Notes: generated from the sequence alone by a model not told the origin. Positions 33,801-41,217 are shown, counted from the first letter of the stretch. The stretch is DNA of 64,000 nucleotides from Archivesica marissinica (GCA_014843695.1 CM026394.1:38959382-39023381); one strand, 5' to 3'. Numbers and translations: made by a program.

Positions 33801-36289
33801 CCACCTGTACAAAGCAATCTCTTTCAATACTTCTGTTGACTGGCTGCTTAAGGCAAGTTGGACTTGTACAATTTCATAATACTAACCACAGGACACGTGA
33901 CTCGGGTTTGAAACTCGGTCAAGTAGATACTGTAGCCAGCTGAAGTTGGTGATACCGATACAGTAGGAATTGTACACCGCTATGCAGATAGCTCCATTCA
34001 TACCCAGACCAAGGAACAGTCTACGGATTGGCCTACAATAGAAACATGTATCCGTCATGTTACAGTGCGAATATTAACCCATTATGTAGACAGCCTGGTC
34101 AGCTCAGTCAGTAGAGCATTTGCCATAATAGCGAGAGGTCCTGGGTTCGGACAGGCTGCATGTTTTTCTCGCTTGGGTTACATTCAAAAACAGCCTACGA
34201 CTTGGCATATAAGAAAAATATGCACGGTACGTCTCGAGTCAAATTTTTGAGATCTTCGTTAAGGAGTGCTAGATTAATTATCTGCCCGCAATCGGATCGA
34301 GGCTGAAATGTTAATTTTTATACTTTGATATCGTTGGGTCTGCTTAGCGCGGGAACAGGCGTCGATATATTTTGCCTGGTTAGTCAAATAAATATATTTT
34401 AACACCGAGACTATTAATTGGGCCGTATTGAGTTTCTGATAATATCATTTTGTAAGAAGTGAAAAATCGACAGACTGGAACCCAGGCTAGGGTCTGCTGC
34501 CAATGGGCGGCGACAGGGCAATTTAAAATTGCTAAACTACGTGTATATAACTAACTACGGGTCAATTTATTTATATTTCGGGTTTTACGCCTGCATCAGC
34601 ACCATTTTTGGGCTATAACTACGGGTCAAAACAGTTTTTATGAAATACTGGTAGTGCAACTATCCAGAACAACAATACACTGTACATAGCTCGAGCTTTC
34701 ACTAAATAGAATATGATTTATCACATAACTTTTATTCAGTTTCATAGCATCACATATTTTCTTATATGTACACACTTGTAATAACACCTGGAAGGATTCT
34801 GATTGGTCGCAGCATGACATTGCCAGCTTGCAATAGACATTCGACATACAGTCAAGTGTTAAGCAGCAGCAAAGGGAATCACAGAAAGTGGCTGCTTAGC
34901 ACTGGTGGCTGCTTAATAGAGGTAAAAAGTATAACAAAACAACATATTGGGAATCTGGAAACAGGCTGTTTAATACAGGTTGGCTGTTTAATAGAGGTGA
35001 TCATTAACAGAGATTTGACTGTATTCATGTCGTTTTTGTTCATGCTTTATTTGTAGAAACTGCTTACAGTGAAACCTGTCTTAAGCAGCCAGTCAAGGGA
35101 ATCACAGAAAGTGGCTGCTGAACACAGGTGGCTGCTTAATAGAGGACAGCTTTATAATAAAACAACATATTGGGAATTTGAAGTGGTTGCTTAATGCAGG
35201 TTGGCTGCTTAACAGAGGTGACCACTAACACAGGTTTGACTGTATAATCAATAAAATGCTACATATACACCAGCAAAATACAGTGATTAAAAATATTGTA
35301 TCGACTATTTGCGTGAATTTGTTTATGTATAGGATATAAGCCGAAAACGATCCAATATGTAAAATATTGGACTGTGTGAGGCTTACCGGTATATCTTACT
35401 TAACCCATTTGATTTTGAATACCATACAAACAGTATTTGCAAAGAACATGTGCTCTCTGATCAGGCTCTATGCTCTGCTATTCAAATGATCTTGCTAAGA
35501 CACTTGGCTATGTAGCAAACAACATAGATCCTGATCAGCACGCATCGGCTGATCTGGATCTATGTTGTATGCAAAAGCCTTTAAATGTATCCAGAATGAA
35601 ATGGGTTAACACACACACATTTAAACAAGATATTACTAATTAAAAATGTTAATTTCGTACATGTACACATAGGATTTAATATAATACTCTTGGCCTTTTG
35701 ACAGCAGTCCAATATTAATAATAATGGACTGCAAGTACAAAGGTATGACGTCACAGTGTTTTAAATCTGAAGTTGACATGCAAGTCAGTGGTCATATGAT
35801 GGTTCCAGTCCATGACAGCCTGCTCCAGAGGGTCCTATATGTACGAGTCTTTCTCCAACAACAACAGATATCGTGGAAGTCGTGATAGCACAGTGGATGC
35901 GCGTTCGCTCCAGGTGCGAAAGGTCCAGAGTTCGAGCCCCGCTGGAGCCGTTACAATTGTGCCCTTAGGCAAGGCATTTAATTTCTACGTTGCCTCTTCT
36001 CTCTCCCTCGTGGCGATGGATTCCATCAGGAATGAGGTCTCGAGAGTGATTAATATAAGTTGTAAGAACTTGTTTCGCAATCGAGCTAAAATAAATTTGT
36101 ATAAACTAAACAACAACCGAAATACCTTTTGCCAAATCTAAGCATCCCCTTTTCACCATCAAAATCCCGGCTGGTACCCGAACCAGCCATAGCTTGATAT
36201 AGCCCTTTAATGACATAGGCCCCTGATAGGGATGTCCACAGTAAACCCAGGCCTGACATGGCACCAATGTGGGCCACTAAATCTATCAT
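24643..36289 (-). CDS. SRD5A3: SRD5A3, polyprenal/polyprenol reductase (six coding exons)
   Basis: Exons in transcript order: 36126-36289, 33887-34032, 29641-29838, 27945-28067, 25680-25781 and 24643-24800. All junctions are GT-AG and phase-compatible, giving 296 residues; human SRD5A3 has 318. Hydrophobic segments near residues 4-30, 60-82, 138-158, 179-194 and 250-272 fit the multipass ER reductase. Family landmarks are WHHLLGVAVF and RKNRAG (about 179-211), FEYINSP (226-232) and a HQWYRKKY C-terminal block. His274 corresponds to the conserved His 23 residues from the end of human SRD5A3. As a family it reduces the alpha-isoprene unit on the route to dolichol, needed for N-glycosylation, with NADPH. 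Start chosen: ATG 36287-36289, in a hydrophobic N terminus like that of the family. Intron 2 holds a 3.2 kb satellite. Confidence 0.93.
24836..24925 (-). mobile_element. Meta-domain SINE, 5' part
   Basis: On the - strand: GACTTCAAATCACTTGCCCC head, GGTGTCGAATTCTTTCATGT, GAGGAAGCTATACAACAG. The Meta tail is absent. It lies in SRD5A3 intron 5, about 35 bp from exon 6. Confidence 0.75.
24985..25232 (-). mobile_element. SINE family B
   Basis: On the - strand: head CTCCGTGGTCGAGAGGTTAA, body GTTTCTTACGGAGGTTGGTG, GGTAAACTGCCCACCAGCGA and tail CAAAAATGGTGCTGATGCAT. It lies in SRD5A3 intron 5. Compare the intact copy at 28934. Confidence 0.85.
25390..25640. repeat. 36-bp array, seven copies
   Basis: The unit is GATCAGATGCAAAAGGGAGA plus TAATTCTGCAGACCTG, with several substitutions between copies. 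It ends 40 bp from SRD5A3 exon 5, inside intron 5. Confidence 0.93.
25680..25781 (-). CDS. SRD5A3: SRD5A3 coding exon 5
   Basis: 102 nt between acceptor ttttgcag and donor gtaaca. It encodes HVVTEDHKMPKGGMFEYINS then PQLLNEILIHGAI, the conserved FEY-x-x-SP-x-x-L-x-E segment of steroid 5-alpha-reductase-like enzymes, a cofactor-side region in the family. Confidence 0.93.
25903..26131 (+). mobile_element. SINE family A, head truncated
   Basis: Begins at GATTCGATCCCACGTCTGAC and runs through the body to GGTAGCGACGATAAATAAAC. It lies in SRD5A3 intron 4, antisense to the gene. Confidence 0.88.
26299..26533 (+). mobile_element. TTAA-flanked MITE, family M1
   Basis: TTAACCCTTTCAACACCACA to TTGGTGTTGAATGGGTTAA. 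The hairpin core is clean here: AGTGTAGATCCAGATGAGCC and its complement-like GATCTGGATCTACACT. It lies in SRD5A3 intron 4. Confidence 0.87.
26728..26825. mobile_element. Foldback sequence
   Basis: TGATTTCATACCATACTTTA and the complement of TAAAATATGGTATGAAATCA form arms of about 25 bp around a ~48-nt loop. It is probably a small foldback element in SRD5A3 intron 4. Confidence 0.65.
26977..27475 (+). mobile_element. TTAA-flanked MITE, family M3, left half triplicated
   Basis: Begins TTAACCCTTTCCTTCATAGA and ends TATGAGGGAAAGGGTTAA, with TTAA on both sides, inserted in R1. The left ~120 bp (TTCATAGAGATTTAGGTTAA ... TAGATATTACTGGGAC) is present three times; the right ~85 bp once. Compare 46626 and 61612. 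Confidence 0.87.
27590..27925. repeat. 87-bp array, four copies, inside R1
   Basis: The unit is GCTGTTATTACACGTGTGTA, CATATAAGAAATGATGAGAT, GACTGTATTACACTGGATAC and AAGCAAAGTTATGTAATAAA plus ATAAATT. It ends about 20 bp before the donor of SRD5A3 exon 4. Confidence 0.93.
27945..28067 (-). CDS. SRD5A3: SRD5A3 coding exon 4
   Basis: 123 nt between acceptor ccttatag and donor gtgaga. It encodes WFNWADFSWHHLLGVAVFLV and FRKNRA, matching the W/FHxLG transmembrane block and the LRKNKAG loop of SRD5A3. Confidence 0.93.
28268..28441. mobile_element. M2-like insertion
   Basis: Left edge TTAACTTTTTTCAGCGCCGA; core CATAGATCCAGATAAGCC with GGATCTATGTTGTTTGC, the hairpin motif of the M2 family. The right boundary is uncertain. 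Confidence 0.6.
28441..28747. repeat. 17-bp array, about 18 copies
   Basis: The unit is CTAAGCAGCCACCTGTG, with CATGTG and CTGTTC variants. The seed motif is single in other copies of the host MITE. Confidence 0.95.
28934..29193 (+). mobile_element. SINE family B, intact, with target-site duplication
   Basis: Head CTCCGTGGTCGAGTGGATAA with an extra (class II tRNA-like) arm and GGTTCAAGCTCCGCTC, body TTTCTTACGGAGGTTGGTGC, tail CCGAAATGGTGCTGATGCAG. Flanked by ACATTGGAACTGT at 28921-28933 and 29194-29206. It lies in SRD5A3 intron 3. Confidence 0.92.
29278..29605 (-). mobile_element. Dimeric SINE of family D1
   Basis: Two - strand copies in a row. The upstream one is complete to its tRNA-like head (GGTCTTGAACTCTGCG). 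The other stops at GGAATTTAAAT and is joined by GTGCAGCATGCTTAGTTT. The same join occurs at 36375-36700. It lies in SRD5A3 intron 3, adjacent to exon 3. Confidence 0.75.
29641..29838 (-). CDS. SRD5A3: SRD5A3 coding exon 3
   Basis: 198 nt between acceptor tttgcag and donor gtgagt. It encodes ELSVIVGSSLLCTHTIYRWY, QSVYINVFS and YSACAGLTILSEAP, matching the (E/Q)CLYVSVFS ... GLTVLSQ part of the family. Other frames are also open but do not match. Confidence 0.93.
29905..33133. repeat. 19-bp array with 26-bp variants, about 165 copies
   Basis: The unit is GGTCATATGGCAACACTTT. A longer form with GGTCATATGGTCATATGGC appears in blocks (30400-31270, 31800-32340), and CATACGG/CATACAG variants dominate 31300-31760 and 32350-33090. 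The block 31160-31400 is nearly repeated at 32240-32450, pointing to duplication of ~1 kb segments. It fills most of SRD5A3 intron 2. Confidence 0.98.
33135..33258 (-). mobile_element. Meta-domain SINE, 5' part
   Basis: On the - strand: GTGGCTGAGTGGTTACGGTT head, CTCACCGCTGTAGGCTGGAA, GTGAGGAAGCTATCCAGTTG. The 3' part is replaced by the 19-bp array at 33133, a join like that at 355. Confidence 0.8.
33359..33592 (+). mobile_element. SINE family D2
   Basis: tRNA-like CTGATTAGCGCAGTGGTTAG, conserved block GGTACTCCGGTTTCCTCCCA-like, CATCCGCGCCAACGAGGGTG, tail AAACTTGCTTCGCAATCGTT. It lies in SRD5A3 intron 2, antisense. Confidence 0.85.
33620..33770 (-). mobile_element. SINE family A, 3' part
   Basis: On the - strand: CCTCCAAAATCCTAAAATGA, GGCGTCGCTCATATGGGCAA, tail CGACGATAAATAAACGTAAA, followed by a short duplication of the tail flank. 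It lies in SRD5A3 intron 2. Confidence 0.8.
33786..33872. mobile_element. Remnant of ACAGTCAAACCTGT MITE
   Basis: AGCCACCTGTACAAAGCA and GACTGGCTGCTTAAGGCAAG with a decayed end GTTGGACTTGTAC. It ends about 15 bp from the donor of SRD5A3 exon 2. Confidence 0.55.
33887..34032 (-). CDS. SRD5A3: SRD5A3 coding exon 2
   Basis: 146 nt between acceptor attgtag and donor gttagt. It encodes PIRRLFLGLGMNGAICIAVY then SYCIGITNFSWLQYLLDR, a transmembrane segment followed by the FPSWL-like motif of SRD5A3. Divergence from vertebrates is higher here than in the C-terminal exons. Confidence 0.88.
34085..34170 (+). mobile_element. tRNA-like SINE fragment
   Basis: CTGGTCAGCTCAGTCAGTAG and GAGGTCCTGGGTTCGGACAG resemble A- and B-boxes. 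The arms do not pair well and no known tail follows. It lies in SRD5A3 intron 1. Confidence 0.5.
34310..34505 (-). mobile_element. Short dispersed element (GCCTGTTCCCAGGCTAG family)
   Basis: On the - strand: CTAGCCTGGGTTCCAGTCTG start and TATATCGACGCCTGTTCCCG end, with CAATACGGCCCAATTAATAG inside. It lies in SRD5A3 intron 1. Confidence 0.75.
34848..35023. mobile_element. ACAGTCAAACCTGT MITE, first nested copy
   Basis: Decayed left end ACAGTCAAGTGTTAAGCAGC and right end GAGATTTGACTGT. It interrupts R2 at a TA. Confidence 0.78.
35066..35244. mobile_element. ACAGTCAAACCTGT MITE, second nested copy
   Basis: ACAGTGAAACCTGTCTTAAG to ACACAGGTTTGACTGT, TA at both sides. It lies 43 bp from the first nested copy in the same orientation. 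Confidence 0.82.
35400..35609 (+). mobile_element. TTAA-flanked MITE, family M2
   Basis: TTAACCCATTTGATTTTGAA to AGAATGAAATGGGTTAA. The palindromic core CAACATAGATCCTGATCAGC / GATCTGGATCTATGTTG can form a long hairpin. Related to 24229 and 28268. It lies in SRD5A3 intron 1. Confidence 0.83.
35876..36112 (+). mobile_element. SINE family D1, full length
   Basis: Head GGAAGTCGTGATAGCACAGT with GAGTTCGAGCCCCGCTGG, body GCCCTTAGGCAAGGCATTTA and GGCGATGGATTCCATCAGGA, tail AACTTGTTTCGCAATCGAGC. A CAACAAC run on both sides suggests a short target duplication. It ends 14 bp from the SRD5A3 exon 1 donor. Confidence 0.87.
36126..36289 (-). CDS. SRD5A3: SRD5A3 coding exon 1
   Basis: Begins ATG (36287-36289), 54 codons plus two bases before donor gtattt. 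It encodes MIDLVAHIGAMSGLGLLWTS, then GAYVIKGLYQ and FDGEKGMLRFGK: a membrane anchor followed by a polar loop, as expected for the SRD5A3 N terminus. Identity to vertebrates is low here; the assignment rests on phase continuity with exon 2. Part of this exon is copied in the array at 44975-45560. Confidence 0.85.
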
Positions 36290-36374
36290 CACGATCTGTC
36301 TTCAATGACCACCTGAAAAGAAAACAATATTTCAATATGTTGTTTATGTAGATATCTTGGAGGTTGTGCAGCAT

Positions 36375-36700
36375 CCTTAGCGTACAAATTTATTTTAGCT
36401 CGATTGCAAAACAAGTTCTTACAACTAATATTAATCACCCCCCCCCCCTGAGATCTCATTCCTGATGGAATCCATCGCCACGAGGGAGAGAGAAGAAGCA
36501 ACGTGGAATTTAAATGTGCAGCAGGCTTAGTTTATACAGATGACTTTTAGCTCGATTGCAAAACAAGTTCTTACAACTTATATTAATCACTCTCGAGACC
36601 TCATTCCTGATGGAATCCTTCGCCACGAGGGAAAGAGAAGAGGCAATGGGGAATTTAAGTACCTTGCCAGAGGTACCAGCGGGGGCTTCAACTCAATATT
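36375..36700 (-). mobile_element. Dimeric SINE of family D1
   Basis: Two - strand D1 copies joined at GGAATTTAAAT-GTGCAGCAGGCTTAGTTT, the same join as at 29278-29605. A C10 run interrupts the tail of one copy near 36438. It lies just upstream of SRD5A3 and may contribute promoter or 5' UTR sequence. Confidence 0.75.
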
Positions 36701-36794
36701 ATTATGTAACCTGATACAACAAATTGTGCTTACAAGGTTGATACAATGAAACAGGAAATTAGATGGAACTTCTCTGTTATTTCAATAAATTTTA

Positions 36795-36965
36795 CTGTTC
36801 CCATGGGTTCCAGTCTGTCGATTTTTACTTTTTAACTTCTGGCAAAATGACAGTTGATATGATCAGACGCTCAATACGGCCCAATTAATGGTCTCGGTGT
36901 TAAAATATAGTTATTTGACTGACCAGGCAAAATATATCGACGCCTGTTGCCAGGGTAATGTCAAC
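36795..36965 (+). mobile_element. Short dispersed element (CCAGTCTGTCG family)
   Basis: GGTTCCAGTCTGTCGATTTT, CAATACGGCCCAATTAATGG, ATATCGACGCCTGTTGCCAG. Same family as 5748, 34310, 50118 and 57138. Confidence 0.78.
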
Positions 36966-36973
36966 CAATCAAA

Positions 36974-37080
36974 TCACTGAAGCTTGAGTTCTGATTCTGA
37001 GAACAGTTTTATAACCTCCGACCCAGAACTCGATTCTACGACGCCATCTGGACAATTCAGCTCAGATGATGTTATATCCC
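36974..37080 (-). CDS. Possible C-terminal exon of an unidentified gene
   Basis: After an AG at 37081-37082 an open frame runs 34 codons to TGA (36974-36976): DITSSELNCPDGVVESSSGS then EVIKLFSESELKLQ, a serine- and acid-rich tail. Codon-like composition and the clean stop suggest a terminal exon, but the acceptor has a poor pyrimidine tract and phase (two leading bases) does not fit directly to the exon at 40970-41217, so another exon would be needed between them. Function unknown. Confidence 0.35.
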
Positions 37081-37109
37081 CTATTTTAAATATATAAATT
37101 GGATTGTGA

Positions 37110-37556
37110 ACCCTAATGACGGATAAACGACATACTGTATTATGTATGATTAACTCCTCGGGTGGAAGAGTTAGGTTAGTGGTGTAGGGTGTCCACATTA
37201 CATACTGTATTATGTATGATTAACTCCTCGGGTGGAAGAGTTAAGTTAGTGGTGTAGGGTGTCCACATTACATACTGTATTATGTATGATTAACTCCTCG
37301 GCTGGAAGAGTTAGGTTAGTGGTGTAGGGTGTCCGCATTACATACTGTATTATGTATGATTAACTCCTTGGCTGGAAGAGTTAGGTTAGTGGTGTACGGT
37401 GTCCACATTACATACTGTATTATGTATGATTAACTCCTCGGCTGGAAGAGTTAGGTTAGTGGTGTAGGGTGTCCGCATTACATACTGTATTATGTATGAT
37501 TAACTCCTTGGCTGGAAGAGTTAGGTTAGTGGTGTAGGGTGTCTGCATTACATACT
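37110..37556. repeat. 70-bp array, six copies
   Basis: The unit is CATTACATACTGTATTATGT, ATGATTAACTCCTCGGGTGG, AAGAGTTAGGTTAGTGGTGT and AGGGTGTCCA. The last three units alternate TCGG/TTGG and CCACA/CCGCA, showing two-unit duplication. Confidence 0.96.
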
Positions 37557-37625
37557 GTAAATACTAACAGAAATTACCAAGCTATCAATTATTGAAAGGT
37601 ATGTAGGAAAACGTTTAAAGCAATT

Positions 37626-37868
37626 TAAACTTTTATTTATTTTACAACGATTGCGAAGCAAGTTTTAACAACTTATATTAATCACACTCGTTGGCGCGGA
37701 TGAAAGCGTAAAATTCGTGTGAGAGGAAACCGGAGAACCCGGAGAAAATCCACTTGTCCGATCTGGCGAATACCGTACCATCTCACATACTTCCCAGTCC
37801 GAGGATCGCACCTGGGTTGCATTGGTGAGAAGAGAGCGAGCTAACCACTTAGCTAATCGGACTGTAGG
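37626..37868 (-). mobile_element. SINE family D2
   Basis: On the - strand: GTCCGATTAGCTAAGTGGTT head, GGTTGCGATCCTCGGACTGG-like B-box region, GGTTCTCCGGTTTCCTCTCA, tail CTTGCTTCGCAATCGTTGTA. Confidence 0.85.
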
Positions 37869-38100
37869 AATAAGTCATCTTCTAGTTGAAACAAGTGTGC
37901 TCTGAATTTCAATGTATACATACACATTTTCAGTATTTAGTGCATGAACATGTACACAGATACATTGGTGAGAAGCGAGCGAGCTAACCACTCGGACAGT
38001 AGGAATAAGTCATCTCCTAGTTGAAAAAGTGAGATTTCAATGTGTACACATTTTCAGTATTTAATCCATGAACATGTACACAGATAAAATTACCAGTCAG
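37862..38100. repeat. Two-copy direct duplication, ~115 bp
   Basis: GTAGGAATAAGTCATCTTCT ... CATGAACATGTACACAGATA occurs at about 37866-37964 and again at about 37998-38093 with small deletions. It includes the edge of the D2 SINE (GAGCGAGCTAACCACT). Confidence 0.8.
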
Positions 38101-38209
38101 GAAGATATCTAATACTTTGATAGATCACACATTTAAAGCAGTAAATTTCGGAATGCAATGTCAAGTATGTCATATCTGTAACACTTCAAGGTGTGGGGGT
38201 AGCATCACG

Positions 38210-38712
38210 TCACAGGTGGGCAAAGGGGGGAGCAGAGGTTGGGGCAGGAACAGAAGGAATAAGGGCAGCAGGGGTTGAGAAAGGAGTGTGGTAACTAGAG
38301 CTGGCGATAGAAGGTTTGGAGGCAGAGTTCATGTGTCACGGGTGGATAAAGGTGGGTGGAAGCAGAGATTGGGGGCAGGAACAGAGGGAGTGGTGTCAAA
38401 CAGGGGTTGCGAAAGGAGTGTGGTAACTAGAGCTGGAGAGAGAAGGTTTGGAGACAGCATTCACAGGTGGACAAAGGGGATGGAAGCAGAGGTTGGTGGC
38501 AGGAACAGAGGGGGTGGTGTCAAACAGGGGTTGCGAAAGGAGTGTGGTAACTAGAGCTGGAGAGAGAAGGTTTGGAGACAGCATTCACAGGTGGACAAAG
38601 GGGATGGAAGCAGAGGTTGGTGGCAGGAACAGAAGGAGTGGTGTCAAACAGGGGTTGCAAAAGGAGTGTGGTAACTAGAGCTGGAGATAGAAGGTTTGGA
38701 GGCAGAGTTCAT
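38210..38712. repeat. ~123-bp array, about 3.5 copies
   Basis: The unit includes GTGTCAAACAGGGGTTGCGA, AAGGAGTGTGGTAACTAGAG, CTGGAGAGAGAAGGTTTGGA, CAAAGGGGATGGAAGCAGAG and GTTGGTGGCAGGAACAGA. It is purine-rich on the + strand. Open frames across it are repeat artefacts. Confidence 0.9.
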
Positions 38713-38867
38713 TTGTCATTAGGTAGTAAAGCACCATTTACACCATAAAGAGGGGTAATTTACAAATGGCATGTTCGTTTGTGGCCATATTATCCAAATC
38801 TTACTAGTTACCGTAGTTACCATAATAATTTCTAACAAAATGAAAATACAGGACAATAATCACAATA

Positions 38868-39078
38868 TCTGTCCGATTAGCGCAGTGGTTAGCGCCGTGG
38901 TTAGCGCGCTCACTTCTCACCAATGCAACCCGGGTTCGATCTTCGGACCGGGTAGTATGCGAGATGGTACGGTGTTCGTCAGATCGGACAGGTGGGTTTT
39001 CTCCAGGTACGCCAGTTTCCTCCCACACTAAACACCACATATACGCTTTCATCCGCGCCAACGAGAGTGATTAATCAC
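38868..39078 (+). mobile_element. SINE family D2
   Basis: GTCCGATTAGCGCAGTGGTT with an internal duplication of AGCGCCGTGGTTAGCGCG, GGGTTCGATCTTCGGACCGG, GCCAGTTTCCTCCCACAC, GCGCCAACGAGAGTGATTAA. The tail is cut after AGTGATTAAT. Confidence 0.87.
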
Positions 39079-39150
39079 AATATCTAATATATAATGAACT
39101 GCTCCTTGCAATAAACTCGGTGAGCGTGCTAGCACATTCTAAGTAAATAC

Positions 39151-39469
39151 CAGGGATCATTCTAGAGGGCGATGTGGGCGAAATAGTCGCCCTAGGGACC
39201 CTGACTTCGCCCTCTGGGGCCCCACTTCTCCCTAATAAAAAATAAATAAAAAACATATTTTTTGGTTCTTACGATTTTCAAACAAATTTTGTCTAGTAAG
39301 ATACACTGGCCCATTATAAAGCACTCCTTCTATTCAAATGTTGTATTTATAATGGTTGTACTGTGCATTTTAACCCTATTTTGCAGAAGTATATTAAAGA
39401 ACACCATTTAAGGAAGCGATCACATGCTTTCTCACTTCTCCCAAAAATTCTGACCTAGAATGAACCCTG
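39151..39469 (+). mobile_element. MITE X with 6-bp target duplication
   Basis: CAGGGATCATTCTAG to CTAGAATGAACCCTG, flanked by AAATAC at 39145-39150 and 39470-39475. Nearly the same as 9849-10154, so a recent mover. Confidence 0.88.
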
Positions 39470-39475
39470 AAATAC

Positions 39476-39929
39476 ATATGGAGCTTTAGTTTAAACATAT
39501 ATTTTATTTCCCAATATAATACATATTGAACAATGCATACACCACACATAATCAAAATACAGAAAAAGGATTAGAATAGAAGACAGAGTCTTACATAATT
39601 CTTCTCCTCTGCAAAGATTGTATGTATTTCGCTGAGCTTTCGCACTTGATTTTATAGAGTTAGGAAAATTTGACAAATGAAACATGAATACATGCGAAAA
39701 TAACTACATATTAAATATTAATAAAGAATATCAAAAAATAATATAATGGATTGTGAGTGAGAGAGCGAGAGAGAAAAGAATGAAATGAGAAGAGAGTGAT
39801 AAGAGATGAGAGAATGTATGTCTCATGTCACAATAATCGTTATTAATACTATTATTCAAATCTCTTGCTATCAGATATGGAGCTTTAAGTGAATGATCAA
39901 ATTATATTTCAACCATGAAGATAGAAAGT
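39476..39929. other. AT-rich stretch without recognised feature
   Basis: A purine-rich run of GAGA motifs lies near 39758-39815. No exon or repeat family was recognised. Confidence 0.5.
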
Positions 39930-39949
39930 TAACGATGCATGAAATTTTA

Positions 39950-41045
39950 ACCGAGGCAACTGCCTCAGTGTGCCTGACATGTAAGAAGTAAATATCCGCA
40001 ACAAGTGTTGTACACATATCTACATGATAAATCACCTGTACTTTATGAACAAAACCCACCTTCTCTGTCATCCAATACAACGCACCAAAATTACACCATC
40101 TAATAACTGTGCAGTTAACCGAGGCAGCTGCCTCAGTGTGCCTCAGTGTGCCTGACATGTAAGAAGTAAATATCCGCAACAAGTGTTGTACACATATCTA
40201 CATGCTAAATCACCTGTACTTTATGAACAAAACCCACCTTCGCTGTCATCCAATACAAGCATCAATATTACACCATCTAATAACTGGCATCCCATCCAAT
40301 ACAACGCATAATATTACACCATCTATAACTGTGCAGTTAACCGAGGCAGCTGCCTCAGTGTGCCTCAGTGTGCCTGACATGTAAGAAGTAAATATCCGCA
40401 ACAAGTGTTGTACACATATCTACATGCTAAATCACCTGTACTTTATGAACAAAACCCACCTTCGCTGTCATCCAATACAACGCATCAATATTACACCATC
40501 TAATAACTGTGCAGTTAACCGAGGCAGCTGCCTCAGTGTGCCTCAGTGTGCCTGACATGTAAGAAGTAAATATCCGCAACAAGTGTTGTACACATATCTA
40601 CATGCTAAATCACCTGTACTTTATGAACAAAACCCACCTTCACTGTCATCCAATACAACGCATCAATATTACACCATCTAATAACTGTGCAGTTAACCGA
40701 GGCAGCTGCCTCAGTGTGCCTCAGTGTGCCTGACATGTAAGAAGTAAATATCCGCAACAAGTGTTGTACACATATCTACATGCTAAATCACCTGTACTTT
40801 ATGAACAAAACCCACCTTCGCTGTCATCCAATACAACGCATCAATATTACACCATCTAATAACTGTGCAGTTAACCGAGGCAGCTGCCTCAGTGTGCCTC
40901 AGTGTGCCTGACATGTAAGAAGTAAATATCCGCAACAAGTGTTGTACACATATCTACATGCTAAATCACCTGTACTTTATGAACAAAACCCACCTTCGCT
41001 GTCATCCAATACAACGCACGGAAATTGACACCATCTAATAACTGT
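39950..41045 (-). repeat. ~178-bp array, about six copies, copying an exon end and its donor
   Basis: Read on the - strand, each unit has TTATTAGATGGTGTAAT, GCGTTGTATTGGATGACAGC, GAAGGTGGGTTTTGTTCATA and AAGTACAG, then gtgatttagc and about 95 nt of intron including ACACTTGTTGCGGATATTTA. The exon part equals the 3' end of the exon at 40970-41217. One unit near 40270-40330 has an extra ~41-bp internal duplication. Confidence 0.93.
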
Positions 41046-41217
41046 GCAGTTAACGATGCGTGCACAATATGTACTTTCCCCTGATATACGACGCTCTCTC
41101 GCTCAACCTGAACAGGAAATGTGTTCCTCTCTCCTCTACAGTTGTCTATTGATCTTTTTACCTTAGTGAGTATAGTGGTTACTGCGATAGTATTTTCATC
41201 AAATCCAATCCCGGAGG
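40970..41217 (-). CDS. Exon of an unidentified gene
   Basis: 248 nt between acceptor attgtctag (41218-) and donor gtgatt (40964-40969), open in one frame for 82 codons after two leading bases. It encodes SGIGFDENTIAVTTILTKVK, RSIDNCRGERNTFPVQVERE, SVVYQGKVHIVHASLTAQLL and FRALYWMTAKVGFVHKVQ. The residue mix looks like a folded soluble or peripheral domain; no signal peptide or strong transmembrane segment is seen. I do not recognise the family. No neighbouring exon was identified with confidence; a possible last exon lies at 36974-37080. Confidence 0.6.

Larger units (their letters stand above)
34735..35320 (+). mobile_element. Dispersed repeat R2 with two nested MITEs
   Basis: AATAACACCTGGAAGGATTC, TTCATGCTTTATTTGTAGAA and CAATAAAATGCTACATATAC are in the same order as the uninterrupted copy at 15690. 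ACAGTCAAACCTGT-type elements split it at 34848-35023 and 35066-35244, each at a TA. It lies in SRD5A3 intron 1. Confidence 0.8.
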
